Source of the DNA: Sphingobacteriales bacterium
GTDB lineage: Bacteria; Bacteroidota; Bacteroidia; Chitinophagales; Chitinophagaceae
DNA length: 64,000 nucleotides
Direction: 5' to 3'
NCBI GenBank assembly: GCA_016192105.1
Contig: JACPUV010000042.1
Span: forward strand, 22,320-86,319
In this document: positions 28,762 through 39,397 of the stretch, piece by piece
How the letters are laid out: each line of letters starts with the position of its first letter
Position numbering within the stretch: the first letter of the stretch is position 1
Program-made: the position numbers and the translations under genes
Notes under the pieces: model-generated
Database searches by the model: none
What the model saw: the letters and a program-made list of their open reading frames with translations, nothing else
Told to the model about the DNA's origin: nothing

Positions 28762-31650
28762 TTACAGCACAAGGATCGTTATCACACCCATTTCTTTCTC
28801 CTGGTTTACCAGGTAGGCCCTGTACACTCCTTTGGGGAGAGTGGCCGGTATGCTGAAGGTCTGGTTGATGAAGCCGGACTGGATATTCATATTCCACTGG
28901 TACACTCTTTCGCCCTGGCTGTTGAATAAGAGTAATCCGTAATACCCCGGTTTCACCTCCTTCACGGTAATCCGCATGGCTGCTCCCCGGGCAACAGGGT
29001 TGGGATACAAACGGAAGCCCTCCCCTACAGACGGCATTGTAAAGGTCTGCTGTGTGCCATAACTTACGCCCCCGCTATTCACCGCATACGCTTTATAATA
29101 ATAGGTGGCGCCCTGTACCAGCCCGTTTAACGGTATGGTATAACTGCCGGCGCTTATTCCTGTTCCGGCCACCGGTGTACCCGTACCATTGGCAAATCCG
29201 TTCACCCCGCTGAACTCAATTCCGTACCCGGTTACAGGGGAACAACCATCAGCAATGACCTGGCCGGCGACCAGGGCAGACTCTGTGGTCAGGTTGGCGG
29301 CCGTTCCGGTTGCCACGGATGCCGGCGTATTTACCCCGGAACCACTGGCTGCCACGTTTACCGTGCCGGCAAATCCACCTCCTGCCACCGGGATATTTCC
29401 GTTATAAGATTGCACAGCGGCAGGACTGAATTTCACAAATACCTGCTGACTGTAAGTACCACCTGCCTGTGTCAGGCTCAGCGAGCTGGTATAAGCGCCC
29501 CCGGAAGTGACAGAGAAACTATATCCGGCCAGGGGACCCACATTAATATCCGCGTTCGTCAGTAATTCCCCGTTGATCGTAAAGGAGACCGGGCCGGCCG
29601 TACTATTGATACAGGCAGGGCCGAAAGCCGGCAGGGCCGTTGCCGTTAATAAAATGGGAACAGCCGGTGTGCTAAAGCTTTGCTGCGCCCCATAAGCGGT
29701 ACCCCCGCTGTTGGTTGCCCAGGCTTTGTAATAGTACACCGTGCTGGCGGCGAGTCCGCTGAGACCGGCAGAGAAATTACCGCCACCCAGGTTGGAGGCA
29801 GCCACCTGCGTACCGGTGCCATCGGGGAAGCCATTGCTGGTACTGTATTCAATACCGTAAGCTGTAACCGCTGAACAACCTGTGGAGGGTATGCTGCCGG
29901 CTGCAGTGGCACTGTTATAGGTAATGGCGGAAGCAGCGCCGGTTGTTACACTGGCCGGGCTGTCAACACCCTCACCGGAAGCCGCCACATCAACAGGAGC
30001 TGCGACACCACCCCCATTTACCTGGATCGTCCCGTCATATACCTGGACCGCGGTCGGCGCAAATTTCACAAATACCTCCTGGGAAAAAGTCCCCCCGGTC
30101 TGTGCCAGGGTAAGCGTGGTTGTATAGGTTCCTCCTGCTGTTGTACTGTAGGTAAACCCTGACAGGGCGCCGACGGTAACATCAGCAGTTGTAAGATTGG
30201 CTCCGCTGATGGTAAAGGAACCGGGACCTGCTGTCGTATTGATACAAATAGCCCCGAAAGCGGCCAGGGGGGTAACGGTAATCGTGGGATCGGGGCTGGC
30301 AGTCGTAAAAGATTGCTCTGCTCCGTAACTGGTCCCGGCCGCGCTGGTCGCATAGGCATGATAGTAATATACAGTGGCCAGGGTAAGCCCGGTCAGGTCC
30401 GAACTGAAATTACCCCCTGAGTTATTCGCTGAAGCCACTGCCGTTCCGGTTCCATTGGGAAAACCGGCCGTAGTACTGTATTCAATTCCATAAGCGGTCA
30501 CTGCAGCGCAACCCTCCGCGGTAATCGTACCCGCAACGGTAGCCGTTGTCTGGGTAATAGCGCTGGCGGCACCGCTGGTAACTGCCGGGGCTGTATATAC
30601 ACCGGCGCCAGTGGCGGCAGCATTGACACCCGTGGCGGCACCACCGCCTGCCACCGCAATATCGCCATCATAAGACTGGACCGCCAATGGGTCAAATTTC
30701 ACAAATACATCCTGTGAAAAAGTACCACCCGGCTGTGTCAGCGTCAGCGTGGGGGTATAAGAACCTCCCAACGTGGTTGAATACGTGAATCCCGTTAAAG
30801 CGCCCACTGTTACATCCGCGGTGCTCAGGTTGGAACCGGCGATGGTAAATGAATTCGGGCCGGCTGTAGTATTGATACAAACATTACCGAATGCAGCCAG
30901 CGGGGAGGAGATACTTAAAGAAGGAGGAACCACGGAAGAGGGGGTTACAGAAGCCCAGGTGGTGCCAACCAATATGGCGTCCACCCGTGGAGTTGCGGCG
31001 GCGGTGGCTGAACCTTGTCTTAAGTAGAACGCTGAAATCGAGGTGGCATCTGTACTGGTGCCGGTTATTCCGGGAATGGTAGGTGTTGATTCAGTTCCAC
31101 CCAATGCAGGATTGATCCATATATCGATCTGGTCATCGGTTGTTGTACCGGTATTAAAAGTATATTTTGCAACAAACAAATACGTTGTACCGAATACTCT
31201 GGCATTTGTTTCGTACACAACAGCTGAGTTGCTCTTGCTGGCTCCGAAAAAATATCCACCTGCCCCGTCTGATTTGGCATATACCCTTAGCGGGAAAATA
31301 CTGGTGGTTTGAAAGAGACCTGCAAAATAATCACCAGTTTGTGCAGCACTAAGATTCACAAGAAATGATACATAAACTGCACCGGTATTTGTGGAGGTGA
31401 AAGCCTTATTGACGTCCTCGCCGTTTACGGTCATTGTCACCGCATTGCCCACCCCTGAACCGGGGTGGCCAGAATAAGTGAGACCAGGCGCAGTAACAGT
31501 AATTGCATTTGTTCCGGCACCAGAATGGGCTGTCCATCCGTTTGCAGTTAATGCTTGTCCCACTGTATAACTAAAGTTCTCCGTGAGTAATTGACTGTTG
31601 GCAATTTGAACTGCAAACAAAAGGACAAGAAAAAAATAGAAGCGTTTCAT
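28762..31650 (-). CDS. Large secreted T9SS-sorted protein with three FN3/choice-of-anchor-like modules
   Basis: Signal peptide; three copies of PLAAFG..CINTTAGP.SFTI...VFVKF.P.AVQ.Y.G.I...; C-terminal LYPNPVARGAAMRITV... Confidence 0.85.
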   Translation of the reverse strand: MKRFYFFLVLLFAVQIANSQLLTENFSYTVGQALTANGWTAHSGAGTNAITVTAPGLTYSGHPGSGVGNAVTMTVNGEDVNKAFTSTNTGAVYVSFLVNLSAAQTGDYFAGLFQTTSIFPLRVYAKSDGAGGYFFGASKSNSAVVYETNARVFGTTYLFVAKYTFNTGTTTDDQIDIWINPALGGTESTPTIPGITGTSTDATSISAFYLRQGSATAAATPRVDAILVGTTWASVTPSSVVPPSLSISSPLAAFGNVCINTTAGPNSFTIAGSNLSTADVTVGALTGFTYSTTLGGSYTPTLTLTQPGGTFSQDVFVKFDPLAVQSYDGDIAVAGGGAATGVNAAATGAGVYTAPAVTSGAASAITQTTATVAGTITAEGCAAVTAYGIEYSTTAGFPNGTGTAVASANNSGGNFSSDLTGLTLATVYYYHAYATSAAGTSYGAEQSFTTASPDPTITVTPLAAFGAICINTTAGPGSFTISGANLTTADVTVGALSGFTYSTTAGGTYTTTLTLAQTGGTFSQEVFVKFAPTAVQVYDGTIQVNGGGVAAPVDVAASGEGVDSPASVTTGAASAITYNSATAAGSIPSTGCSAVTAYGIEYSTSNGFPDGTGTQVAASNLGGGNFSAGLSGLAASTVYYYKAWATNSGGTAYGAQQSFSTPAVPILLTATALPAFGPACINSTAGPVSFTINGELLTNADINVGPLAGYSFSVTSGGAYTSSLSLTQAGGTYSQQVFVKFSPAAVQSYNGNIPVAGGGFAGTVNVAASGSGVNTPASVATGTAANLTTESALVAGQVIADGCSPVTGYGIEFSGVNGFANGTGTPVAGTGISAGSYTIPLNGLVQGATYYYKAYAVNSGGVSYGTQQTFTMPSVGEGFRLYPNPVARGAAMRITVKEVKPGYYGLLLFNSQGERVYQWNMNIQSGFINQTFSIPATLPKGVYRAYLVNQEKEMGVITILVL

Positions 31651-31702
31651 TTCGGTTTATTTTGTTTGATAGACTGCCATTGGCATGGCCATCTCATTTA
31701 TT

Positions 31703-33220
31703 TTAATTCCAGCTAAATTTCACATCATCAATCCCCGTTGAAGGCCGGTTGCCACTGCCGCTCGTGTTGTTCAGCGCCACGATCCGGATCCATATTTTCT
31801 GGCTGATATTATTCAGCGAGGATCCGAAATTCACCGTAACCGGGGTGCTGGCAAACATCCCGGGGCCATAGGCGGTAGTAAGCGCTGCGGGGCTTGTAGT
31901 AAGGGTGGTAAAGCTTACCGGGTTATCCCCGATCGCATAATCCACTTTCCAGGTTGTGGTACGCCCTGCGGATGAACCCGCCCCGTCCAGTGACTGCAGC
32001 AGGAATTCCAGTTGCAGGTTACTCTTGCCGCTGGTATTGGCCAGTTGGAAAGCAAATGCATAGCCCGGATCACCTCCTACAGCTGCGGTACCTGTTTGCC
32101 GGGCACCCAATGCCCTGTTGGTGGAAGCATTTTGTACCGTACTGTTTGAATTGAAAGCCAGCCCCGTGGCGGAAGCATAGTTCTTGAAGCCAAGACTGGT
32201 CTGGTTCCAGGCCGTGGGGTTATTGAAATTGGTATTGTAAACGGTGGCTTCATTCCCGATAAAGCCGCTGCTGGCCTCCTGTTTTACATAAACACCGGCC
32301 GGAAGACCTGCAGTTCCGATATTGTCGAAATTAATCAGGAAGGGTGAACTGCCGCTAAGACTGATCTGGCCATCGCCGGAGGCCGTAGGGCAACGCGGAT
32401 TGGTGAACCGGATATCGGTGGTATCCCGGATGGTCAGCTGTTTGGTGGAGCCAAAGAATGAATAGACGGCAATGATCTCTCCATTTCCCTGGGAAACGGG
32501 CAACGTGGCAAAATTGCTGTAATTGCTGCTGCGCAAAGTAATCTTGTTTGCCGCCAGGTTGGAGCAGTCCTGTATAATGCGGTTGCCGGAAGTCGCATCA
32601 TCCGCATATGCTTTGGAGCGGTCTGCTGACGAAAATTCGTATCCCGCCAGTTTGATCAGGGTACTCACATATTTGTCCTGCAAATTCGTTGTCAGCTGCG
32701 CTACCGTAACCAGCCTGGGAACCAGGGGCTGATTGAGTGCGCCCTTGATGATATGCTGGCCCTGGAGATTCGCTGCAAGCAGGGTCACCCCGCCCTGGTT
32801 GATATAGGGTGTGTCCACCCCACCGCCGAACTGCAGGGTGCCGTTGTATTGTCCCAGGTAGAGCCCTTTCAGTTTTACATACAATTTGCGGCCCACCGGG
32901 TAATTATTAAAATGGTTGCTGCCTGCCAGGCGAAGCAATACACCGCCGGTGGAATCCTGGATCGCGATCTGCTGGTAATAATTTCCGCTTTTATCATCAC
33001 AGGATACTACGCCTTCGATCACGGCATCATCCGTAATGGCCACCGGTACCCCGGAGGTATAACGTGCTTTCACATCCTTGATGCTGATATTGGCCACGAT
33101 ACCCGGCTCCCCGAGGACAGGGGGCTCGGTAAATTTTTTCTGGCAGGAGATAATAAACAAACCGGCAGTCAGCAGCAGGGCGGCCGGGTTTATCCGTTTA
33201 TTTTTAAGGTTCAGTTGCAT
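31703..33220 (-). CDS. DUF5689 domain lipoprotein
   Basis: LLLTAGLFIISCQKK lipobox; IKDVKARYTSGVPVAITDDAVIEGVVSCDDKSGNYYQQIAIQDSTGGVLLRL. Confidence 0.82.
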   Translation of the reverse strand: MQLNLKNKRINPAALLLTAGLFIISCQKKFTEPPVLGEPGIVANISIKDVKARYTSGVPVAITDDAVIEGVVSCDDKSGNYYQQIAIQDSTGGVLLRLAGSNHFNNYPVGRKLYVKLKGLYLGQYNGTLQFGGGVDTPYINQGGVTLLAANLQGQHIIKGALNQPLVPRLVTVAQLTTNLQDKYVSTLIKLAGYEFSSADRSKAYADDATSGNRIIQDCSNLAANKITLRSSNYSNFATLPVSQGNGEIIAVYSFFGSTKQLTIRDTTDIRFTNPRCPTASGDGQISLSGSSPFLINFDNIGTAGLPAGVYVKQEASSGFIGNEATVYNTNFNNPTAWNQTSLGFKNYASATGLAFNSNSTVQNASTNRALGARQTGTAAVGGDPGYAFAFQLANTSGKSNLQLEFLLQSLDGAGSSAGRTTTWKVDYAIGDNPVSFTTLTTSPAALTTAYGPGMFASTPVTVNFGSSLNNISQKIWIRIVALNNTSGSGNRPSTGIDDVKFSWN

Positions 33221-33253
33221 AAAAATATTTTTGATCATTCTTTCTTTTACTAA

Positions 33254-33964
33254 CTATTGAATATCTGCCGCAGTCCGGATACCGATCTGCGTGGCGGTAT
33301 TATAAATGGACACATAACCGGTAACCGATGTACCGCCGGTGTTTACCGTAATGCCGGAAACGTTCCGCACAAACATGGACAGTGTACCTGTTGCATCCGT
33401 TACATTATAGGTCACTCCCGTCGTATTGGAAGAAGCCTGTGTAATGGAAGTCAGGTTTACGATCTTCACCAGGGAAGAAGCCCAGGTGTTCTTATTCGCT
33501 GTAATTTCTGCCACCGTGGCGGTTCTCGGCGTAATGGGAATGGCACCGCTTACCTGGGTAATATTGGCCTGGGGGATACTCATCAGTTCCAGGTCACCAT
33601 TGTAAAGCGTGAATTTTCCGCCACCCGAAGGAATGATATCTAGCACGGCTCCCATGGGATATACCGGCGAGCCGATAACGGTGTAGAGATAAATACCGGC
33701 GCCGCTTTCATCCTGCAGCCGGTAAACACCCGAAGCTTCATTGGTATTATTGGAAATGACCACTCCCCGGATACGCCGGGTACCAACCGGGATCAGGAAT
33801 TCCCCGCTGCCGGGATACAGGGCCCTGAAATCCGCAAAGCTCATATAGTCGCCGGGGCCCAGGGGATCGGGTCCGGTGGGCCCGATGGGCTCCTTCTCAC
33901 AGGAAACAAACAGTACGGCAAAGACCAGTACGGAGAGTGTATGTTTTATTTTTCTGACTATCAT
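33254..33964 (-). CDS. DUF5689-like lipoprotein
   Basis: VFAVLFVSCEKEP lipobox; RRIRGVVISNNTNEASGVYRLQDESGAGIYL. Confidence 0.78.
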   Translation of the reverse strand: MIVRKIKHTLSVLVFAVLFVSCEKEPIGPTGPDPLGPGDYMSFADFRALYPGSGEFLIPVGTRRIRGVVISNNTNEASGVYRLQDESGAGIYLYTVIGSPVYPMGAVLDIIPSGGGKFTLYNGDLELMSIPQANITQVSGAIPITPRTATVAEITANKNTWASSLVKIVNLTSITQASSNTTGVTYNVTDATGTLSMFVRNVSGITVNTGGTSVTGYVSIYNTATQIGIRTAADIQ

Positions 33965-33997
33965 AAAATTATTTTTAAACTCAGTTAAGTTCGGTTA

Positions 33998-36589
33998 TTA
34001 AAAACGTAAGGTCATGCTGGCAAAGAAATTCACCCCGTAGGCATAATATAATTTCGGGGGAAACTTGCCAACCTGTACCGGGTCTGCGGAGGACAGTTGC
34101 GCCGCATAACGCAATTGCTCATACCCGCCGGTAACGATATCCTGGTTGTTCAGGATATTATTGACCCCTACATTAAATACCAGGTAGGTCGGCTTTTTAT
34201 TCACTTCAAAGTCTTTCGGCAGTTTCCAGGAATACCCACCAAAAAAATCAAGGGTGTATTGCGCATCAAACTTTGTCTGGTTGAAAATCTCATTCCAGGC
34301 ATCACTCTTCGGTGCCACAAATTGCAGGGCATCCCAGGTGCGGCGCAGGGGATTCATACTGAGGTAGGATTTATCGAAATAGCTACCGGTAAGGCTGATA
34401 AACCAGAATTTGGGAGAACGGTAATTAAGGCCCAGGCTATAGGCTTCCATCGGGGTGGACGGCAGCCTGAAGTTTTCCGCGTAAATAACCTGCCTTCCCA
34501 AAACGGAAGCGCTGTTATCCACGGTTACGGTCGCATTTTGCTTACTGTCGTAGTAATAACGGCCAAGGGCAGCCGCCGCATTTACAGTGAGCGTGGAGCT
34601 CAGTTTGGCCTCGATGCCGAATTCCCCGCCGAAATGCAGTTTATCGATCCCGTTGATCGCATAGTTTACAAAATTCTGCTTCTCGTCATGGTAGAAAGAC
34701 ATCACATCCAGTCCATCCCGGAACCGGGTATAATAACCACTCAGCCTGATTTTGAATTTGGGCGCATTCATGAGATAGCCGCCTTCCACAGTCTGGATGG
34801 TCTCACTCTTCACATTGTCCTGCTGGCTGTTCCGGGTACGGGGAGAGACATATACATTCTCGAAATAAGGAGCGCGGGTCAGGTAAGCGCCATTGACAAA
34901 AACATAATTCCGGCCGTCTATCTTATAGGTCACACCGCCTTTCACGGCATAATCGGTAAACGTATTAACCGTTCCTTTTCCTTTTGAGTTGTCGGGGAAC
35001 AGGCCATTGCGGGTGTTACCATCCCGGTGGAATTGCGTATAGGACAGGTTACCGGCCAGGAAGAAATCCACTTTACTGAACCGGAACAGGCCCTGGGCCC
35101 ATCCGGCGATGCGGGATACATTGATCGTATAGTCATACCCGAACTTATCCCCTTTGTACAGGATCCGGTTGGGCTGGTCAAGATCATACTGGTTGGCTGT
35201 ATTATCCACCGGGTAATCCCTTTCCGCGAACTGGTTCACATTCACATAAAATTGTCCGCCGAGCAGGTCATCCACTTTTTTGTAGTAATGATTGTTTTGT
35301 TGCTGGTAGGAAGCCCCGGCCGTGAAATCAATATTTTCAGCGAATTTGGTATTGAGCACGGAGTTCACATTGAAGCGGGTCGTATTGATCACCCTTTCTT
35401 CAATGATATAACGGGAACGGAGACCGCTCACATTGTTGCCGGGTATCCCGTTGGCATCGGCAATCGTGGCATAGCTGGCCCGGTTCACATTATAGAGGTT
35501 CTGCCAGTTGATCTGCCGGTAGCTGATATCATTCTTCATCAGGTCATAAAGCAGTTGTCCCTGTGACGGGTCGGTGGCACTGGCCCAGGTGGAAGTATAG
35601 CTCGGCAGGTAACGGTAATAATCCGGGCGTGGGTCCGCCGCATTGTACCAGTCAAAAGCCGTTACACTCCGGTTGCCAAAAGAATAACCGGCTGCGGTGG
35701 TCAGTGTGGTTTTATTATTGATGCGGTAATCATGGGTAAGTATGATTACAGGCTGATGGGTTTTACCGATGCTGGCATTTCTTTTTTTCCCATTCTGGTA
35801 GCCCCAGTTCGGGTTGTAATAATTGGTGCCGGCCAGGTCCAGCATTTCCTGCACGGCTGCCCCCTGGCGCCCATTTTCTGTTGGTGCGCCAAATGCAGTC
35901 AGGGACAAGAGGTGCTTTTGATTAATGCGTTTGTCCACCGCCGCGAAATAACCCCAGCCCTCATAATAGGTACCGGGTACATAGCCTTCCCCGGCCCAGC
36001 GACGGCTGCCGCTCAGGGAAAAAGCCCAGCCTTTTTTGCTGATCCCCGTGGAATGGGTCAGCATGATCCGGTTATTGTAATTCCGGTTGGATGCCGCATA
36101 GCTGATGCTGGTTTGCGCCCTTTGTTTGCTGGCCCTCGAATCAATATTGGTATTGCTTCCGATATCACCGAATGTAAATGTGTTGTTTCGCAGTCCCCAG
36201 GAAACATCCCGGTTGCGCATCACATCATTCAGGCCGCCCCATAAACCGAATGGAGTAAACCCGTTGTCAAGGTTATCCATGGGGATGCCGTTCATGTAAG
36301 TGCTGAAAAGATCATTGTCGTACCCGCGGATCCGGAAACGGACCGCGCTGAAATTAAAAGAAGCGGCGGAATAAAAAGGGTCCCTTCCGGCTGTCAGCAG
36401 GGAAGAGATATTCTGGTTGCCGCCATCCCCGAGATCATTTTCATCCAGGGAAACTGTGGGAATATTATCCAGTACCCCGTCTTTTACCTCATCCAGGCTC
36501 GTGGTGTCGTTCTTTGCTGTGGAATCAACCTGTGCGGCAGCCACGAATGTGGCGCAGAGCAGGAGCAGTAGCAGTTTGGTTTTAAGCAT
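33998..36589 (-). CDS. TonB-dependent receptor
   Basis: Signal peptide, plug-like VRFRIRGYDNDLFSTYMNGIPMDNLDNGF, long barrel with C-terminal aromatic NFFASMTLRF. Confidence 0.88.
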   Translation of the reverse strand: MLKTKLLLLLLCATFVAAAQVDSTAKNDTTSLDEVKDGVLDNIPTVSLDENDLGDGGNQNISSLLTAGRDPFYSAASFNFSAVRFRIRGYDNDLFSTYMNGIPMDNLDNGFTPFGLWGGLNDVMRNRDVSWGLRNNTFTFGDIGSNTNIDSRASKQRAQTSISYAASNRNYNNRIMLTHSTGISKKGWAFSLSGSRRWAGEGYVPGTYYEGWGYFAAVDKRINQKHLLSLTAFGAPTENGRQGAAVQEMLDLAGTNYYNPNWGYQNGKKRNASIGKTHQPVIILTHDYRINNKTTLTTAAGYSFGNRSVTAFDWYNAADPRPDYYRYLPSYTSTWASATDPSQGQLLYDLMKNDISYRQINWQNLYNVNRASYATIADANGIPGNNVSGLRSRYIIEERVINTTRFNVNSVLNTKFAENIDFTAGASYQQQNNHYYKKVDDLLGGQFYVNVNQFAERDYPVDNTANQYDLDQPNRILYKGDKFGYDYTINVSRIAGWAQGLFRFSKVDFFLAGNLSYTQFHRDGNTRNGLFPDNSKGKGTVNTFTDYAVKGGVTYKIDGRNYVFVNGAYLTRAPYFENVYVSPRTRNSQQDNVKSETIQTVEGGYLMNAPKFKIRLSGYYTRFRDGLDVMSFYHDEKQNFVNYAINGIDKLHFGGEFGIEAKLSSTLTVNAAAALGRYYYDSKQNATVTVDNSASVLGRQVIYAENFRLPSTPMEAYSLGLNYRSPKFWFISLTGSYFDKSYLSMNPLRRTWDALQFVAPKSDAWNEIFNQTKFDAQYTLDFFGGYSWKLPKDFEVNKKPTYLVFNVGVNNILNNQDIVTGGYEQLRYAAQLSSADPVQVGKFPPKLYYAYGVNFFASMTLRF

Positions 36590-36745
36590 GATATATTTTT
36601 TAAACAAAGAACAAAATTAGTGAGTATCTGCCTGTCCCTGTAAAAAAAAATAAGCCCCTAATAATTTATTAACAGGCAGTACTGTCTTTTTTGTCATACC
36701 CCGCATGCAATGTTTCAGTATGTTTGTATTCGTTATACCCATGAT

Positions 36746-37795
36746 ATGAACAGAATCATCATCGTATTTTTCCTGTTGATAAGTTGCGCTTCCCTGTCAG
36801 CCCAGAAAAAGGAATATAAAAGCGCGGTCATCGCTTTTTATAACCTGGAAAACCTCTATGACACGGTGGACAATACGATGACCAACGATGAGGAATTTCT
36901 CCCGAAGGGCGTCCGGAATTACGGAACGGCGGTTTATTTCAGCAAACTGGCTAAACTTGCCACGGTCATCTCACAAATCGGCACGGAACTCAACCCGGAC
37001 GGGCCGGCCATCCTCGGGGTGGCGGAAGTGGAAAACGACACGGTACTCAATGACCTGGTGCATCAACCCCTGCTTGTCAAAAGAAATTATAAAATCGTTC
37101 ATTACGATTCAAAAGACATCCGGGGGGTGGATGTGGGGCTTTTGTACAACCCGCTTTATTTTACAGTAGAAGCAAGTGATAAGCTATTTGTGCAGTTGCC
37201 CGGAGGTTCCAAAGACGCTTTTTTCACGCGGGATATTCTTTGGGTAAAAGGCAAACTGGGGGGAGAGACGATTCATATCTATGTCAACCACTGGCCCAGC
37301 CGCAGTGGCGGGGAGGCCCGTAGTGCGCCGGCCCGCAATGCAGCGGCAGCGGTATGCCGGCACCACATGGATTCCATCGCCAAAGTGGAACCCGGGGCCA
37401 AGGTGATTGTGATGGGCGACCTGAACGATGACCCGGTCAATGAGAGTGTGGCGGGTATTATCAATGCAAAGGGGAAAATAAAGGATGTACGCCCGGGTGG
37501 CATGTTCAATCCCTGGGTGGAACTTTATAAAAAAGGGATTGGTACCCTGGCTTACCAGGATGCCTGGGGACTGTTTGACCAGATCCTTATTTCACAGGCC
37601 TGGCTGAATAAGAACCAGCCCGGTTTCTTTTATTACCAGCAACATATCTTTAATAAAGAATACCTGGTCGAAAACCAGGGCCGTTATAAAGGCTACCCGA
37701 TGCGCACCTGGGACGGGAATACCTACCGGGGCGGATACAGTGATCACTTCCCTACTTATCTGTTTTTTTTAAAGGAAGTGCAGCCGGCTAAATAA
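36746..37795 (+). CDS. EEP-family nuclease/phosphatase
   Basis: IAFYNLENLYDTVDN, ILGVAEVEND, VMGDLNDDPVN, GGYSDHFPTYLF. Confidence 0.9.
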   Translation: MNRIIIVFFLLISCASLSAQKKEYKSAVIAFYNLENLYDTVDNTMTNDEEFLPKGVRNYGTAVYFSKLAKLATVISQIGTELNPDGPAILGVAEVENDTVLNDLVHQPLLVKRNYKIVHYDSKDIRGVDVGLLYNPLYFTVEASDKLFVQLPGGSKDAFFTRDILWVKGKLGGETIHIYVNHWPSRSGGEARSAPARNAAAAVCRHHMDSIAKVEPGAKVIVMGDLNDDPVNESVAGIINAKGKIKDVRPGGMFNPWVELYKKGIGTLAYQDAWGLFDQILISQAWLNKNQPGFFYYQQHIFNKEYLVENQGRYKGYPMRTWDGNTYRGGYSDHFPTYLFFLKEVQPAK

Positions 37796-37902
37796 GCACT
37801 AAATATAAACAGCTCATAATCATTCCCTTGCCCAAGGAATGATGAAATAGCCGCCTGTAAAATTTACAACGGCCCGCTTCAAGGATTCTGGCTGGAAACT
37901 CC

Positions 37903-37999
37903 TATCTTTGCCGCCCCAAATCTGTGTTCGCAGATTCTTTCCGCCCCGGCGGACTGTCCAATGGGATAAATCGAATTTAATAACCAAAAAAACAGGTAA
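37903..37999 (+). promoter_or_regulatory. rpsF promoter -7 box and candidate structured leader
   Basis: TATCTTTG (TAnnTTTG) at 37903-37910, then hairpins AATCTGtgttcgCAGATT and TCCGCCccGGCGGA before rpsF. Confidence 0.45.
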
Positions 38000-38356
38000 A
38001 TGAACAATTACGAATTGATGGTGATTTTTACCCCTGTTTTGAGCGATGATGAGTTCAAAGCCGAGCAGAAGAAATATGCGAAGCTGGTAACCGATGCCGG
38101 TGGCTCAATCGTGGCTGAAAACCCCTGGGGACTGAAATCACTTGCGTATCCGATCCAGAAAAAGACAACCGGCCTTTACTGGGTATTGGAGTACACTGCG
38201 CAATCCGACTTCAATGAGAAGCTGAAGATCCAGCTTCTGCGTGACGAGAGCGTGCTCCGTCATTTATGCACTAAACTCGATAAATACGCCGTCGAGTACA
38301 ATGCCAAAAAGAAAAGTGGTGTAAAAACAGGAACCGAAAAAGCAGTGGAGGCTTAA
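38000..38356 (+). CDS. rpsF: 30S ribosomal protein S6
   Basis: [19 protein letters not shown]; operon with S18 and L9. Confidence 0.97.
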   Translation: MNNYELMVIFTPVLSDDEFKAEQKKYAKLVTDAGGSIVAENPWGLKSLAYPIQKKTTGLYWVLEYTAQSDFNEKLKIQLLRDESVLRHLCTKLDKYAVEYNAKKKSGVKTGTEKAVEA

Positions 38357-38360
38357 TCAC

Positions 38361-38624
38361 ATGGCAAAGAATGAAATAAAATACCTGACCGCCATTAAAA
38401 GCGACAAACGCGTTAAGAAATTCTGCCGCTTTAAAAAATATGGCATCCGCTACATCGATTATAAAGATGTGGAGTTCCTGAAAAAATTCCTGAACGAGCA
38501 GGGTAAATTACTGCCCCGCCGCCTGTCCGGTAACAGCCTGAAATACCAGCGCAAAGTTTCCGACGCGGTGAAAAAAGCCCGCCAGATGGCCTTATTGCCT
38601 TATGTAACAGATCTTTTAAAATAA
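38361..38624 (+). CDS. rpsR: 30S ribosomal protein S18
   Basis: [45 protein letters not shown]. Confidence 0.97.
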   Translation: MAKNEIKYLTAIKSDKRVKKFCRFKKYGIRYIDYKDVEFLKKFLNEQGKLLPRRLSGNSLKYQRKVSDAVKKARQMALLPYVTDLLK

Positions 38625-38694
38625 CCTCACCCTAACCCCGTACACCGGGAGACAGTCCTGCTAAAGGACTGGGTTGGTGAACAAAAAGAAAAAA

Positions 38695-39141
38695 ATGGAA
38701 GTAATATTAATTCAAGACGTAGATAACCTGGGTGGTGTGAATGAAGTAGTGAAAGTAAAGAACGGCTATGCCCGTAACTTCTTACTGCCCCGCCAGCTGG
38801 CTGTGGAAAACAGTCCTGCCAACAAAAAGCAACTGGAAGAACGTTTAAAGCAGGTGCGTAAGAAAGAAGAAAAAATGCTGGCCGAGATCAACAGCGTAAT
38901 CGCCAAACTGAACGAAGCGCCTGTTAAGCTGGGTGCCAAGACCGGTACCAGCGGTAAAATTTTCGGAAGCATTACCTCCCTGCAACTGAGCCGTGCGATC
39001 CGGGAACAAAGAGGTTATACGATCGACCGGAAAAAGATTACCATCCCGGAAGATGTAAAAGAACTCGGAACCTATAAGGCAACGATTGATTTTGGCAACG
39101 GCAAATCCACCGAAGTCGAAATTGAAGTAATCGCTGAATAA
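38695..39141 (+). CDS. rplI: 50S ribosomal protein L9
   Basis: MEVILIQDVDNLGGVNEVVKVKNGYARNFLLPRQLA. Confidence 0.97.
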   Translation: MEVILIQDVDNLGGVNEVVKVKNGYARNFLLPRQLAVENSPANKKQLEERLKQVRKKEEKMLAEINSVIAKLNEAPVKLGAKTGTSGKIFGSITSLQLSRAIREQRGYTIDRKKITIPEDVKELGTYKATIDFGNGKSTEVEIEVIAE

Positions 39142-39157
39142 TCCCCACCTGATTTCT

Positions 39158-39189
39158 GTAAAAAAGCCCTCTCCGGAGGGCTTTTTCGT
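39158..39189 (+). terminator. rplI intrinsic terminator
   Basis: AAAAAAGCCCTCtccgGAGGGCTTTTTCG. Confidence 0.9.
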
Positions 39190-39397
39190 TAAAATCACAT
39201 TAATAGTTCATTATCAATGCATTAGTTTATTGGCACCCCGTCTAAAGAAAAAATATTACCGGGACATGAAAAAATCCGTTATTTTGTCTTGCTTTTGGTG
39301 CTCTTTCAGTTTTACAAGTCCTGAACGATTCGAAAAACGGTAGAATGTTCATTGGGTACTGTTACTGTTGACACTTTTATTTTTAAAAAATCTCAAA

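Noticed and set aside
32753-33253. 166-aa plus-strand ORF
   Set aside because: Antisense shadow of a DUF5689 gene.
34097-34987. 296-aa plus-strand ORF
   Set aside because: Antisense to the convincingly coding TonB receptor; His/Ile/Pro-rich shadow ORF typical of the opposite strand.
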